57,614 nt of DNA, taken from assembly GCA_040226215.1 (NCBI GenBank), contig JAVKFF010000236.1, positions 1 through 57,614 of the forward strand, read 5' to 3'. Of the stretch, positions 8,436 through 19,248 are shown in pieces (positions within the stretch are counted from its first letter, which is position 1; every line of letters begins with the position of its first letter). This stretch comes from JAVKFF01 sp040226215 (GTDB lineage: Bacteria; Pseudomonadota; Alphaproteobacteria; DSM-16000; Inquilinaceae). The notes beneath the pieces are model-generated. The model did no database searches. It was not told the DNA's origin and worked only from the letters and a program-made list of their open reading frames with translations. A program made the translations under genes and the position numbers.

Positions 8436-8744
8436 ACCGCGAACTCTGATGCCGAAACTTACCGCCAGTGCCCTCTGGTGCTGTCCGATGAAACAGGGGA
8501 GGCCCGGAGGATGGGATTGAATGGGGTGCCGGCCTGGAGGATTACCCCATGCCCCATGCCCTTGATATCCATGCCAACATTCGCCCTTCCTCGAGCAGGC
8601 GCTAACGGTCTGCTTCGCGGACATCACCATTGGACTGCAGCGTACCGTCATCTCCGCTCTGGCGCGGGCTGCAGCACTCGCTGCGCGCAGGGGCAGGCGT
8701 TGTGGTGCCTGATCGACCTGGGGCTCCGGATGTTCGGGGGCGAC
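8436..8744. other. Intergenic gap, nothing recognised
   Basis: These 309 bases separate convergent genes (DUF6064 and DUF411). Short open frames exist on both strands but none resembles a known family or has a convincing ribosome-binding site. No clear terminator hairpin was identified. Confidence 0.4.
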
Positions 8745-9224
8745 CTACGCGGCGGCGTAGCGCGAGAACACCTCGGTCGATCCGTCGCGTCGGATGAGGA
8801 ATACCTCATAGGCCTCGCGTTCACTTTCAGGCCCCATCCCGGGCGATCCGTAAGGCATGCCTGGTACTGCGAGGCCCACCGCGTCGGGACGTTCATTCAG
8901 CAGACGGCGAATGTCGGCAATAGGGACGTGGCCTTCGATCATGTAGCCATCGACGCGACCCGTATGGCAGGAGGTCATCTCCTGCGGGATGCCGTTGTCC
9001 AGCTTGTAGCGCATAAGTACCGCCCCGGCGCTCGATTCGGTCGTGACGGCAAAGCCGTCGTTCTCGAGGATCTCGATCCAGGCCGCGCAGCAACCACAAT
9101 TCGGATCCCTCATCACATGAATCGACGGTCCGGCGCCTTGCGCTAACGCCCTGAGGGGAGCTGCAGCGAGCAGGGCCGCCCCGCCGATAAGGAGCTTACG
9201 GCGCGAAAAAGTGTACTGGATCAT
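8745..9224 (-). CDS. DUF411 metal-binding protein with Tat-like signal
   Basis: A 159-aa periplasmic protein. The N-terminus (SRRKLLIGGAALLAAAPLRALAQG) has a twin-arginine motif, a hydrophobic stretch and an A-x-A cleavage site. The mature part is a DUF411 domain with the cysteine cluster DPNCGCCAAWIE (about residues 40-51). It continues with the conserved SCHTGRVDGYMIEGHVP and GLAVPGMPYGSPGM segments. DUF411 proteins are repeatedly found in copper- and silver-resistance loci and probably bind metal. ATG 9224 is preceded by GGAG; a start eight codons earlier is less likely. It is the last gene of the minus-strand copper block, downstream of the ATPase. Confidence 0.92.
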   Translation of the reverse strand: MIQYTFSRRKLLIGGAALLAAAPLRALAQGAGPSIHVMRDPNCGCCAAWIEILENDGFAVTTESSAGAVLMRYKLDNGIPQEMTSCHTGRVDGYMIEGHVPIADIRRLLNERPDAVGLAVPGMPYGSPGMGPESEREAYEVFLIRRDGSTEVFSRYAAA

Positions 9225-9263
9225 CTGATTCTCCGTTTGGGGTCGCATGTGTGTACCGGCAGG

Positions 9264-11597
<2,334 letters not shown>

Positions 11598-11664
11598 GTT
11601 CTGCCAGCCTTTCGCTCTCTCGCTTCAGCCTGTGGCCTCCAGCCATTGGAAGCTCAAGCCCTTT

Positions 11665-12975
11665 TCATTTGTGGTTGTGAGTTCCTTCTGTGGCGGGATT
11701 CCGCGCGAGGAAAATCCCCACGAACAGGAACACCAGCGCCATGGCGACGATGCCGATCACGACGATGAGCGGGTCGGACTGCCACTTCATCCCGGCAAAG
11801 GTGGCCAGCACCACCGCATCGAGCGCAATTGCGGTCAGCAGTACCCAGCCCCGCGCGCCGGTTTCATCACGCAGATGCCGGAACACGCCGAAGTGGATTG
11901 TCATGTCCATCACGAGGTAGAAGAACACCCCGAGAGAGGCGATACGGCTGAGGTCAAAGAAGACCGTCAGGAATCCTGCGATCACAACGGTGTAGACGAG
12001 CGTGTGGTCCTTGATTGCGCCCGGCATCCCGAAATGGCTGTGCGGGATCATCTTCATGTCCGTCAGCATCGCCAGCATCCGCGAGACTGCGAAAACGCTG
12101 GCGATCAAACCCGAGGCAGTGGCCACCAGCGCCAGCGCCACCGTCAGGTAGAAGCCGGTCTGCCCTAGGGCAGGCTGGGCCGCTTCAGCCAGCGCGTAGT
12201 CCTTCGCCGCCACGATGCGGTCGAGCGGCAGGCTGGAGCCGACCGCGAAGGCGACAAGCAGGTAGACGACGACGCAGATGGCGATGGACAGGACTATGGC
12301 CCGGCCCACGTTTCGGTGCGGATTGGTCACCTCGGCGCCGCTGTTGGTGATGGTCGTGAAACCCTTGAAGGCGAGAATGGACAGCGCGACCGACGCCACG
12401 AACCCACTTGAGCTGGAACTTCCGCCCGACGCCTCGAAGGAGATCCCGCTGGCCCACAGACCAGCCGCCCCGAACAGCGCGATGCCGCCCACCTTGAGAA
12501 CGGCCATGACGATGGACAACAGCCCGACCGAACGGTTGCCCGAGACGTTCACGAGATAGGCGAAAACGATCAGCCCGACGCCGAGGACCGGTACGAGAAC
12601 GCTGTCCGGGTCGCCACCGAAAGCTCGCAGGGTGTAGGTTCCGAAGGTGCGCGCGACGAGGCTTTCATTGATGACCATCGACAGCGCCATCAGCAGGGCG
12701 GCGCCCGCCGCGACCGTTGTCGGCCCGTAGGCTTTCTTCAGGATCATTCCGATGCCGCCCGCGGAGGGAAAAGCGTTCGACATCTTGATGTAGGTATATG
12801 CGCTGAAGGCGGTCACGACCGCGCCCACGACGAACGAGAGCGGGAAGAGCGGCCCGGCAAGCTCGGCGATCTGACCGGTCAGCGCGAAGATGCCCGCGCC
12901 GATCATCACGCCGGTGCCCATGGCTACCGCGCCCGGCAGGGTGATGCTGTTCTTCTCGTAATCGCTGTTCTTCAT
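11665..12975 (-). CDS. APC superfamily permease
   Basis: A 436-aa transporter with about 12 membrane helices. It has the APC opening motif GTGVMIGAGIFALTGQIAELAGPL (about residues 21-44) and helix-3 region AFPSAGGIGMILKKAYGP. A glycine- and serine-rich loop (SGGSSSSSG) lies near residue 195, and FKGFTTITNSGAEVTNPHRNVGRAI is a conserved APC segment. The substrate would normally be an amino acid or amine. It overlaps the TVP38 gene by four bases and sits between it and copA, so it appears to be part of the copper operon. Movement of a metal-amino-acid complex or a thiol precursor is possible but unproven. Confidence 0.9.
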   Translation of the reverse strand: MKNSDYEKNSITLPGAVAMGTGVMIGAGIFALTGQIAELAGPLFPLSFVVGAVVTAFSAYTYIKMSNAFPSAGGIGMILKKAYGPTTVAAGAALLMALSMVINESLVARTFGTYTLRAFGGDPDSVLVPVLGVGLIVFAYLVNVSGNRSVGLLSIVMAVLKVGGIALFGAAGLWASGISFEASGGSSSSSGFVASVALSILAFKGFTTITNSGAEVTNPHRNVGRAIVLSIAICVVVYLLVAFAVGSSLPLDRIVAAKDYALAEAAQPALGQTGFYLTVALALVATASGLIASVFAVSRMLAMLTDMKMIPHSHFGMPGAIKDHTLVYTVVIAGFLTVFFDLSRIASLGVFFYLVMDMTIHFGVFRHLRDETGARGWVLLTAIALDAVVLATFAGMKWQSDPLIVVIGIVAMALVFLFVGIFLARNPATEGTHNHK

Positions 12976-13646
12976 GGGTTTTCCTTTTCAGGCCTCTTGC
13001 GCATGGCCACCCAGAGCAGCGGTAAGCCCGTCAAAAGCCCGAGGCCGAGCGCAGCCCACGTCGCGCGGCCAAGATTTCCGCTGACCGCCTCGCCGCCGAA
13101 ATGGGCGAGCAGGAAGCTCGCGGGGATGATGCCCGCCAGCGTCGCGAGGGCGAACCGCCAGGCGCGCAGGCGGCTGAGCCCGGCCGCATAGCTGATCATG
13201 TCAAAGGACACGAAGGGCATCAGGCGGCTGGCGAACACCGTCGCCGTCAACGCGGTCTGAGACCCGAGAAGCCCGGCATCGACGCGATCGCCGAACACCC
13301 GCCGCAGGACATCATGCCCCAGAACCCGCGCGAGGCCGAACGCGATCAGTGCCCCGAGCTCCGCGCCGACCACCACCTGCACCGTCCCCCAGAGATGTCC
13401 GTAGGCCGCTCCTGCCGCCAGCGCGATCGGCGCGCTCGGGATCGGGCTGGCCACGACCGCGACGGTCATGAGCGTGACAATCAGAACCGGCCCCCAGAGA
13501 CCCGCGCGCGCCACCAGCATTTCCAGACGCTCGCCGTCCATCAATTCGCGTGCCTCGTTGAACACCGAAGGCGCGAACTGCCAGACACCGAGCAGCCCAA
13601 TCCCGAGGGTCGCAAGGCCCGCGAGAATGGCGGCGCGCAGGCCCAT
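12972..13646 (-). CDS. TVP38/TMEM64 (DedA-like, VTT domain) membrane protein
   Basis: A 224-aa inner-membrane protein with an N-terminal helix (AAILAGLATLGIGLLGVW) and then the VTT/SNARE-associated core. The core includes VASPIPSAPIALAAGAAYGHLWGTVQVVVGAELGALIAFGLAR, and later FASRLMPFVSFDMISYAAGLSRLRAWRFALATLAGIIPASF. The family contributes to lipid scrambling and membrane homeostasis and often occurs near metal-resistance genes. ATG 13646 follows the DUF302 stop by one base and is preferred to an upstream in-frame start inside that gene. The tight packing with its neighbours indicates one operon. Confidence 0.9.
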   Translation of the reverse strand: MGLRAAILAGLATLGIGLLGVWQFAPSVFNEARELMDGERLEMLVARAGLWGPVLIVTLMTVAVVASPIPSAPIALAAGAAYGHLWGTVQVVVGAELGALIAFGLARVLGHDVLRRVFGDRVDAGLLGSQTALTATVFASRLMPFVSFDMISYAAGLSRLRAWRFALATLAGIIPASFLLAHFGGEAVSGNLGRATWAALGLGLLTGLPLLWVAMRKRPEKENP

Positions 13647-13647
13647 C

Positions 13648-14034
13648 TCAGATCGCCTCGACGGCCTTTGCCAGAAGGTCGCGGACATCGCCCGCCACGG
13701 CCGTCAGTCCAGCGTTCTCGATCGCCTGCATCGACGCCACCGGGTCGATGGCGCTGATCTCGACGCCGCCCTCGACTTCGCGCAGGATGACGTTGCAGGG
13801 CAGCATCGCGCCCACCCGAGGCTCGATCCCAATCGCACGATACGCCATCTTCGGATTGCAGGCGCCAAGGATGCGATAGGCCGGCATCTCGACATCGAGC
13901 TTCTTTTTCATCGTCGCCTTGACGTCGATCTCGGTCAGGACGCCAAAGCCATGCGCCGCCAGCGCCTTTCGCGCGCGAGTGTCGACATCGTCGATACCCG
14001 CCTTGGAGATCAGGCGGTTGATTGTATAATTCAT
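13648..14034 (-). CDS. DUF302 domain protein
   Basis: A 128-aa protein spanned almost entirely by DUF302. Conserved parts are ARKALAAHGFGVLTEIDVKATMKKKL, YRILGACNPKMAYRAIG (about residues 53-69) and the strand GAMLPCNVILREVEGGVEISAIDP. Two cysteines, in GACNP and LPCNV, are usual for the copper-locus branch. DUF302 proteins occur with copper oxidases and P-type ATPases; a metal-binding or sensing role is suspected but not established. No signal peptide is seen, so it is probably cytosolic. It lies directly upstream of the TVP38 gene. Confidence 0.92.
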   Translation of the reverse strand: MNYTINRLISKAGIDDVDTRARKALAAHGFGVLTEIDVKATMKKKLDVEMPAYRILGACNPKMAYRAIGIEPRVGAMLPCNVILREVEGGVEISAIDPVASMQAIENAGLTAVAGDVRDLLAKAVEAI

Positions 14035-14050
14035 TGGGACGTCCTTTCTC

Positions 14051-14167
14051 TTACTTGCGGAGATATTTGATCAGCGCCGCTATGGCCAAAACCACAAGCA
14101 CAAGGACCAGCAGGCCGAAAAGCCAGCCAAACCCCATTCCCATACCCATTTCGTTCCAGTCCATCAT
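14051..14167 (-). CDS. Small single-helix membrane protein (38 aa)
   Basis: A 38-aa peptide, MMDWNEMGMGMGFGWLFGLL and then a leucine/valine helix ending ALIKYLRK. The Met/Gly-rich N-terminus is followed by one membrane segment and a positively charged tail. Short proteins of this shape are common between multicopper oxidase and copper-pump genes. The ATG at 14167 has the purine-rich GGAGGATGAG just upstream; a longer in-frame version starting at 14242 has no such support. The methionines could touch copper, which is inference. Confidence 0.7.
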   Translation of the reverse strand: MMDWNEMGMGMGFGWLFGLLVLVLVVLAIAALIKYLRK

Positions 14168-14294
14168 CTCATCCTCCTGGTTTTCCTGCGGCAGGGGGCG
14201 CCGTGTGAGCGGCCCTTGCGACATCGGTGGGCATGTCACCACTGCACAGGATCGGTGTCCGGAGGTCGGGGGCTCTACCCGAGCCCCGCCCGGA

Positions 14295-15764
14295 TCAAAC
14301 CGACGCCGTGACGGACAGTTCCGTCATCATGCCCGTCGCCAGATGCGGCATGTGGTGACAATGCAGCATCCAGCGCGCGGCCTCGCCTGCGTCGAATGCG
14401 ACAGTGACCGTCGACATCGGCGGGACATAGACGGTGTCGCGGCGGGCCCCCATCACCTGGTGTCCATTGACGCCGACGACCTGAAAGGCATGGCCGTGCA
14501 GGTGCATCGGATGACCCATCATCGACATGTTGTGGAACATGATCTCGACCCGCTCGCCGCTGCGGGCCACGATCGGCAGATGGTTGCCCCAGGTCCTGCC
14601 ATCGATGGTCCACGCATAGGGCTGCATCGAACCGCCCAGCATCACCATGTGACGGCGACCGACCGGTTGCTCAGACAAGGGGTTACGGGATACGAGCGAC
14701 GCTTCCTGGACCAGATCCAGGTCGAAGGCAGGAGCGGCGGTCTCCCCCTGGGAGGCGATCCGGTGGATGTCCGCGCCCGGCGTGGCGAGGATCAGGCCGG
14801 TGCGTTCCCGTCCGCCCTCGCGAAGTGCCAGGACCGGCCATGCACCCGTCTCGACAGGCAGATCGATCTCGAGGTCGATCCGCTGTCCCATGGCGATCCC
14901 GAAGCGCGTTCCTGCCCGGGCTTCCACCCGGTGGCCGTCGACCGCGACCAGTCTGGCGGCGGTGGCGCCAGTGTCGATCCAGAACACGGTTGCGGCCGCG
15001 GCGTTGATGACGCGCAGCCGGATGCGCCCGCCGCGTTCGACGCCGATGACATCGGGATCCGCCAGCGTCCGGTCATTGGCGAGATAGGCGTCCCAGTCAT
15101 GGTCGTTGAGGTCCATCGCCATGCCGGACATGCCGCCCACGCCGTGGTTCATCCCCGACATCCCCGGTGAGGTTTCCGGGTTCGTCCCCGTTGCGGCGCC
15201 ATGCCCGGCACCGTGTCCGCCGGCATGGCCGCCGGTGATTTCGGCCAGCACCGCCTCGGGCGCCCGGAATGAGAAGTCGTGAAGGAAAAGCACGACCTCC
15301 TGGCGACCGTCTTCGAGGTCATCCGGCGAGCGGATGATGAGCGGCGCCGCCAGAAGCTGCATCTCCTGGGACGGCACATGGGAATGCATCCAGTGGGTGC
15401 CGGGAAGGGGCTGGAAATCGTAGGACCGCGTTTCGCCCGCACCCAGCATCGGCATGGGAATGTCGGGAACGCCGTCCTGCGCATTGGGTGGGATCTGACC
15501 ATGCCAGTGAACGATGGTGGGCACGTCCAGCCGGTTGGTGAGATCCACCCTGAACCGCTGACCGGGATCGAGGACCAATCCCTGTCCGTTGGGTCCCGCG
15601 AGGCCATAAACCGTCGCGGCGCGGCCGTCGATGTCGAGCGTGCGCCTTTCGGCCGACAGCGCGATCGGCGCCGTCCCCTGGCTGAGCCCCCGTCTGAGCA
15701 GGTTGACTGATGCCAGCACTGCAGCGCTGGCGGCAAGAATGCCGCGTCGTGTGATGGTATGCAC
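14295..15764 (-). CDS. Multicopper oxidase family protein (CueO/CopA-oxidase type), Tat-exported
   Basis: A 489-aa periplasmic oxidase that probably oxidises Cu(I) to the less toxic Cu(II). The Tat signal is ITRRGILAASAAVLASVNLL. Copper-ligand motifs are in order: HWHGQIPPN (about residue 80), HWMHSHVPSQEM (about 122), HPMHLHGHAF (about 415) and MLHCHHMPHLATGM near the C-terminus, which supplies the type 1 site. A methionine- and histidine-rich insert (GHAGGHGAGHGA, MSGMNHGVGGMSGMAMD, about 175-215) resembles the copper-binding loops of CueO. RBS GAGGAG precedes the ATG. It heads the minus-strand copper block, which reads towards copA and DUF411. Confidence 0.95.
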   Translation of the reverse strand: MHTITRRGILAASAAVLASVNLLRRGLSQGTAPIALSAERRTLDIDGRAATVYGLAGPNGQGLVLDPGQRFRVDLTNRLDVPTIVHWHGQIPPNAQDGVPDIPMPMLGAGETRSYDFQPLPGTHWMHSHVPSQEMQLLAAPLIIRSPDDLEDGRQEVVLFLHDFSFRAPEAVLAEITGGHAGGHGAGHGAATGTNPETSPGMSGMNHGVGGMSGMAMDLNDHDWDAYLANDRTLADPDVIGVERGGRIRLRVINAAAATVFWIDTGATAARLVAVDGHRVEARAGTRFGIAMGQRIDLEIDLPVETGAWPVLALREGGRERTGLILATPGADIHRIASQGETAAPAFDLDLVQEASLVSRNPLSEQPVGRRHMVMLGGSMQPYAWTIDGRTWGNHLPIVARSGERVEIMFHNMSMMGHPMHLHGHAFQVVGVNGHQVMGARRDTVYVPPMSTVTVAFDAGEAARWMLHCHHMPHLATGMMTELSVTASV

Positions 15765-15843
15765 GCCCGTCTCCTCGGAACCTCAGTGTTCCGCCAAGTC
15801 TCTGGGAAAGCACAGACGCCGCATGCACGGCGTCCGGCAGCGC

Positions 15844-16197
15844 TCAGGTGAGACGGGTCTTGGGAGGGTGGTCGATCAGGTCAGGCGGGCGTCCGACCCA
15901 ATAACTGTCGGTCAGCCGGGCATGCCTCGAGGGGAGCCAGATCTGGTCCGTGTCGTTCGGGTCGAAGGCTACTAGGCCGACGAATCCCGCACAGATGGCT
16001 GCGCAAACGCTTTGCGATGCCGAATGGACATGATGCTCTGAGCAGCAGTCCGCGTTACCACGTTCGGAATGCACCACCAGGTGGATCGGATGGTGCGCGT
16101 CCAGTCCGCGGCCGGAGCCCGACTCGGCTAATGCGCCTGTTGCCGAGAAGGCAGCAAGCCCGAGCATCACCAGCAGGGCGACAAACGTGCGGAACAT
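15844..16197 (-). CDS. Small secreted His/Cys-rich protein
   Basis: A 117-aa protein with a Sec signal (MFRTFVALLVMLGLAAFSATGALA). The mature part is rich in histidine and cysteine: DAHHPIHLVVHSERGNADCCSEHHVHSASQSVCAAICAGF (about residues 33-72). No family was recognised. It resembles the short periplasmic proteins that head copper-resistance loci. It lies upstream of the multicopper oxidase on the same strand, so it may be the first gene of the copper operon. A palindromic site sits 14-35 bases upstream of its start. Copper binding is inferred from composition. Confidence 0.7.
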   Translation of the reverse strand: MFRTFVALLVMLGLAAFSATGALAESGSGRGLDAHHPIHLVVHSERGNADCCSEHHVHSASQSVCAAICAGFVGLVAFDPNDTDQIWLPSRHARLTDSYWVGRPPDLIDHPPKTRLT

Positions 16198-16210
16198 GGG
16201 ATCAACTTAC

Positions 16211-16232
16211 TGGACTCGAGTCTCCTGGTCCA
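16211..16232 (-). promoter_or_regulatory. Candidate MerR/CueR-type operator
   Basis: An inverted repeat TGGAC-N12-GTCCA lies just upstream of the His/Cys-rich protein. On the minus strand TTGGAC could serve as a -35 element and TAAGTT, 18 bases further on, as a -10 element. This is the stretched spacing used by MerR-family copper sensors. No MerR-family gene is in the window, so the assignment is tentative. Confidence 0.35.
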
Positions 16233-16443
16233 AGATCATCTTCGATGGCCATGACCGGCATTCACAGATCGGATGCGAGGCGGTGGCGGACCGCCCTCGA
16301 AAGTTCGGCGGTCGTCAGTCCTGGCAGGCCGCCCTGGCAGGCCGCTGCCTCATCTCGGTCCTTGCCAGCTTTCCGACAAGCGGGTGTCAACCGAGGAACG
16401 TCTACGCAGGCACGGAGACTCGGTCGGAGGAGAGGCTATCGCC

Positions 16444-16692
16444 ATGGAAGAGAGGAGATCGTTGCGCACTCGGTCCACGATCACCTGCCCATTGTGCGGG
16501 CATCGAAAGACCGAACTCATGAGGAGCGATGCCTGTCAGTTCTTTTATGACTGCACTGGCTGTGGGGCTGTGCTCAAGCCAAGACGGGGAGATTGCTGCG
16601 TCTTCTGCTCCTACGGAGACGCACCGTGCCCGCCAGTGCAGGAAGACCGGGGCAACTGCCGGAAAGCAGACGGGATCGAAGGTTCGGCCTGA
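16444..16692 (+). CDS. GDCCVxC domain protein
   Basis: An 82-aa cysteine-rich protein. It contains ITCPLCGHRKTELM (residues 12-25, a CxxC pair), DACQFFYDCTGCGAVLKP (a second CxxC), and the signature GDCCVFCSYGDAPCPP (about 52-67). The family is annotated as GDCCVxC (seleno)proteins; function is unknown and metal or redox roles are suspected. Here the signature positions are cysteine, with no in-frame TGA. The ATG was chosen because the family similarity begins within 12 residues of it and GGAGGAGAGG lies upstream. It starts the plus-strand half of the copper/metal island, divergent from the oxidase block. Confidence 0.85.
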   Translation: MEERRSLRTRSTITCPLCGHRKTELMRSDACQFFYDCTGCGAVLKPRRGDCCVFCSYGDAPCPPVQEDRGNCRKADGIEGSA

Positions 16693-16927
16693 GACAGCTT
16701 GTGATTCCCCCGTGAGAGACGGCGATGAGGAAGGTCGGCACCCCTGGCAGCGGTGGTGATCCGTCGCAACGGTCACGACCGCGACGATCGGATCGCGCCG
16801 CGTTAACTTCTCCTTCACAATTCCCATCTCGACTGCGCTTAGTCGACCTGCGACCCTTTGGTTTGCCGGATCTCGGCGCGCTCGATTGGAGAGCGCCGGT
16901 CTTCCGGTAGCATCCACGGGGAGAGAA

Positions 16928-17548
16928 ATGATGGGAAGGTACGAAGGAAGCGCGTTTCGCCTGGCCTTTGGGGCTGCCCTTTGTGGTGTGATGTTGGCCG
17001 GTCCTGCGGCGGCGCAGGACGATCCGGCGCTTGACGAGATCCGGGCGGCCATCGACCGGTTCCGCGACGTGGACGTCGCGCTTGCCGAAGGGTACATCCC
17101 CGATCCATCGGGACACTGCGTCGATGCGGCAGCCGAGGGTCTGCCAGCCGAGTGGGGCGGCATGGGCATCCACTACCTGCATCCCGCCATGCTGCAGTTG
17201 ACGGGAGACACACCGCGGGTGAACGGCGAGGGGACACACACCGACTTCCTGCGGCCGGCAATCCTGCTCTACGAACCTCAGGAAGACGGCAGCCTGGAAC
17301 TCGTGGGCGTCGAGAACCTGGTGTTCGAGGCTGCATGGGTGGCGGCTGGCAACGATGGTCCTCCGGCATTCCACGGGCGCGCCTGGGATCACATGGTCGA
17401 CGATCCGGCAACGGCCGCCGACGAGGCGCATGGCTTCATGCCGCACTACGACCAGCATGTCTGGCTCTACCGGGAGAATCCCGCCGGTGACCTGATGCCC
17501 TTCAATCCGAATGTCACCTGTGAGCATCACGGCCAAATGGCCCACTGA
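16928..17548 (+). CDS. Secreted protein of unknown function
   Basis: A 206-aa protein with a signal peptide (FRLAFGAALCGVMLAGPAAAQ, cleavage near residue 30). The mature protein has the recurring phrases GMGIHYLHPAML (about 79-90), RPAILLYEP and LVGVENLVFEAAWV. The C-terminal third has conserved-looking aromatic and histidine residues (HGFMPHYDQHVWLYRENPAGD) and ends CEHHGQMAH. I recall similar secreted proteins annotated only as hypothetical. RBS GGGGAGAG precedes the ATG at 16928. It stands between GDCCVxC and DUF1326 genes on the same strand; a periplasmic metal-related role is only inferred from its neighbours. Confidence 0.75.
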   Translation: MMGRYEGSAFRLAFGAALCGVMLAGPAAAQDDPALDEIRAAIDRFRDVDVALAEGYIPDPSGHCVDAAAEGLPAEWGGMGIHYLHPAMLQLTGDTPRVNGEGTHTDFLRPAILLYEPQEDGSLELVGVENLVFEAAWVAAGNDGPPAFHGRAWDHMVDDPATAADEAHGFMPHYDQHVWLYRENPAGDLMPFNPNVTCEHHGQMAH

Positions 17549-17783
17549 TATCCGACGCGAGCGGGTCGAACGCGGCGACATCGGGTAAGGACCGGTCAAC
17601 GCGATCACGCCCGAACCGACCACGACCAAAACGCGAGACTGATATCGATCGATATCGCGAAGCGCCGCCAATGGGTGTATAGGAGTGGCGGGAGCGGGGT
17701 CGGGGCTGCGCCACTGCGTGGAGTGCGGCTCCAGCCTCGCGAGCGCCGGTCGACTTTTCATTCAAGATGAGGAGGACGGATCG

Positions 17784-18422
17784 ATGGCACCCTGGGAACT
17801 GCACGGCGTCGAGCTGGCGAATTGCAATTGCGCCACCGGATGTCCATGCCAATTCATGGCGCTGCCCACGCACGGGAACTGCGAGGCGGTCGCGGCGTTC
17901 TCGTTCACCTCGGGCCATTATGGCGACACCGATCTCAGCGGTACTCGCTCGGCCATGCTGGTGAAGTGGCCCGGCCCGATCCACGAGGGCAACGGCGTGA
18001 TGCAACTCGTCATCGATGAGCGAGCCTCCCCGGCGCAGCGCGATGCCCTGCAGCGGATCATGCTCGGCGAGGATACCGACGAGATGGCGACGATGTGGTG
18101 GGTGTTCTCCGCCATGTCCCCGACCAAGCGCGAGACGCTCTATCGCCCGATCGAGCTGGAGATGGATTTCGAGTCACGCCGTGGCCGCATCGACGTGCCG
18201 GACGTCTTCGAGACCACTGCCGGGCCCATCACCAACCCGGTGTCCGGTGCCGAGCATCGCGCCCGCATCAACCTGCCGCACGGGTTCGAGTTCAGAGTCG
18301 CTGAAATGGCCAAGGGCACGACGCGGACCAAGGGCGAGATGGAGCTCGCCAGCAACCGGGATACGCACGTGCACATGGTGGAGATCCACCTCTCGAACCG
18401 GGGCGTTCTCGAGGCCGCCTGA
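17784..18422 (+). CDS. DUF1326 domain protein
   Basis: A 212-aa cytosolic protein. It opens with MAPWELHGVELANCNCATGCPCQFMALPTHGNC, the DUF1326 hallmark with a CNCxxGCPCQF cysteine cluster (about residues 13-23). The remainder contains the conserved MATMWWVFSAMSPTKRETL and GAEHRARINLPHGFEF. The function is unknown; the cysteines suggest metal binding. A strong AGGAGG site lies upstream of ATG 17784. It is followed after 16 bases by a DUF2182 gene, a pairing seen in many proteobacteria. Confidence 0.92.
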   Translation: MAPWELHGVELANCNCATGCPCQFMALPTHGNCEAVAAFSFTSGHYGDTDLSGTRSAMLVKWPGPIHEGNGVMQLVIDERASPAQRDALQRIMLGEDTDEMATMWWVFSAMSPTKRETLYRPIELEMDFESRRGRIDVPDVFETTAGPITNPVSGAEHRARINLPHGFEFRVAEMAKGTTRTKGEMELASNRDTHVHMVEIHLSNRGVLEAA

Positions 18423-18438
18423 TCGCGGAGGCGGGCCC

Positions 18439-19248
18439 ATGACGGCCGGAGGTCTGACCGAGCGCCTGTTACGGCGCGACAGGCTCGTCCTGCTCGCCCT
18501 GATCGGTCTGCTGTTTGCCCTTGCGGCGCTCTACTCCGTATTCGGCGTCGGCATGCGCATGTCCGCCATCGAGATGACCAGGATGAGCGGCATGCGCGAC
18601 ATGCCGGGTGCACGGGCCCCAGGCGACTGGTCGGCCGGATACATGGCGCTCGTGTTCCTGATGTGGTGGGTGATGATGACGGCGATGATGCTGCCGAGCG
18701 TGTCGCCCACCGTCCTGCTCTACGCCGCGCTCCTGCGCCGCGGTCGCCGGGCGGAGCGTGTGGCCGCGATCTCCACGGCTTTCGTGGCCGGCTATCTTCT
18801 GGTGTGGGCCGGGTTCAGCGTTGTGGCCATGGCGGCGCAGTGGCTGCTCGAGGAGCAGGGCGTGGTGTCAGCCACGATGATGACCCTGGTCGACACGGTT
18901 CCGGGCGCGCTGGTGTTGATCGCCGCAGGCGCCTTCCAGTTCACGCCGCTCAAGCGGGCCTGCCTCGATCACTGCCGATCACCGGCGAAATTCCTCACCG
19001 AACGGCATCGCGCCGGAACGGCGGGCGCCCTGGTGATGGGCCTGGAGCACGGCCTCTACTGCCTGGGATGCTGCTGGTTCCTGATGGCCCTGCTGTTTGT
19101 CGGCGGCATCATGAACCTCTACTGGATCGTCGGTCTTGCCGCCCTGGTCGCTCTCGAGAAGCTCACGCCGTTCGGCGAGCCGGCTGCCAGGCTGGCCGGT
19201 ATCGCGCTCATTGCCTGGGGCGCGTGGGTGCTCATCGGTACCTTGTGA
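18439..19248 (+). CDS. DUF2182 integral membrane protein
   Basis: A 269-aa inner-membrane protein with about six helices. Family landmarks are YMALVFLMWWVMMTAMMLPSVSPTVLLYA (about residues 67-95), FTPLKRACLDHCRSPAKFL and MGLEHGLYCLGCCWFLMALLFVGGIMNL, with conserved cysteines. The methionine-rich first periplasmic part (GMRMSAIEMTRMSGMRDMPG) could contact copper. DUF2182 is described as a predicted metal-binding membrane protein and travels with DUF1326. The ATG at 18439 follows the DUF1326 stop by 16 bases; no strong Shine-Dalgarno is needed if the genes are coupled. Confidence 0.92.
   Translation: MTAGGLTERLLRRDRLVLLALIGLLFALAALYSVFGVGMRMSAIEMTRMSGMRDMPGARAPGDWSAGYMALVFLMWWVMMTAMMLPSVSPTVLLYAALLRRGRRAERVAAISTAFVAGYLLVWAGFSVVAMAAQWLLEEQGVVSATMMTLVDTVPGALVLIAAGAFQFTPLKRACLDHCRSPAKFLTERHRAGTAGALVMGLEHGLYCLGCCWFLMALLFVGGIMNLYWIVGLAALVALEKLTPFGEPAARLAGIALIAWGAWVLIGTL

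Noticed and set aside
16444..16692. Selenoprotein (TGA-encoded Sec) in the GDCCVxC gene
   Set aside because: All signature positions are TGC or TGT cysteine codons. The first in-frame TGA comes at the normal end of the protein.
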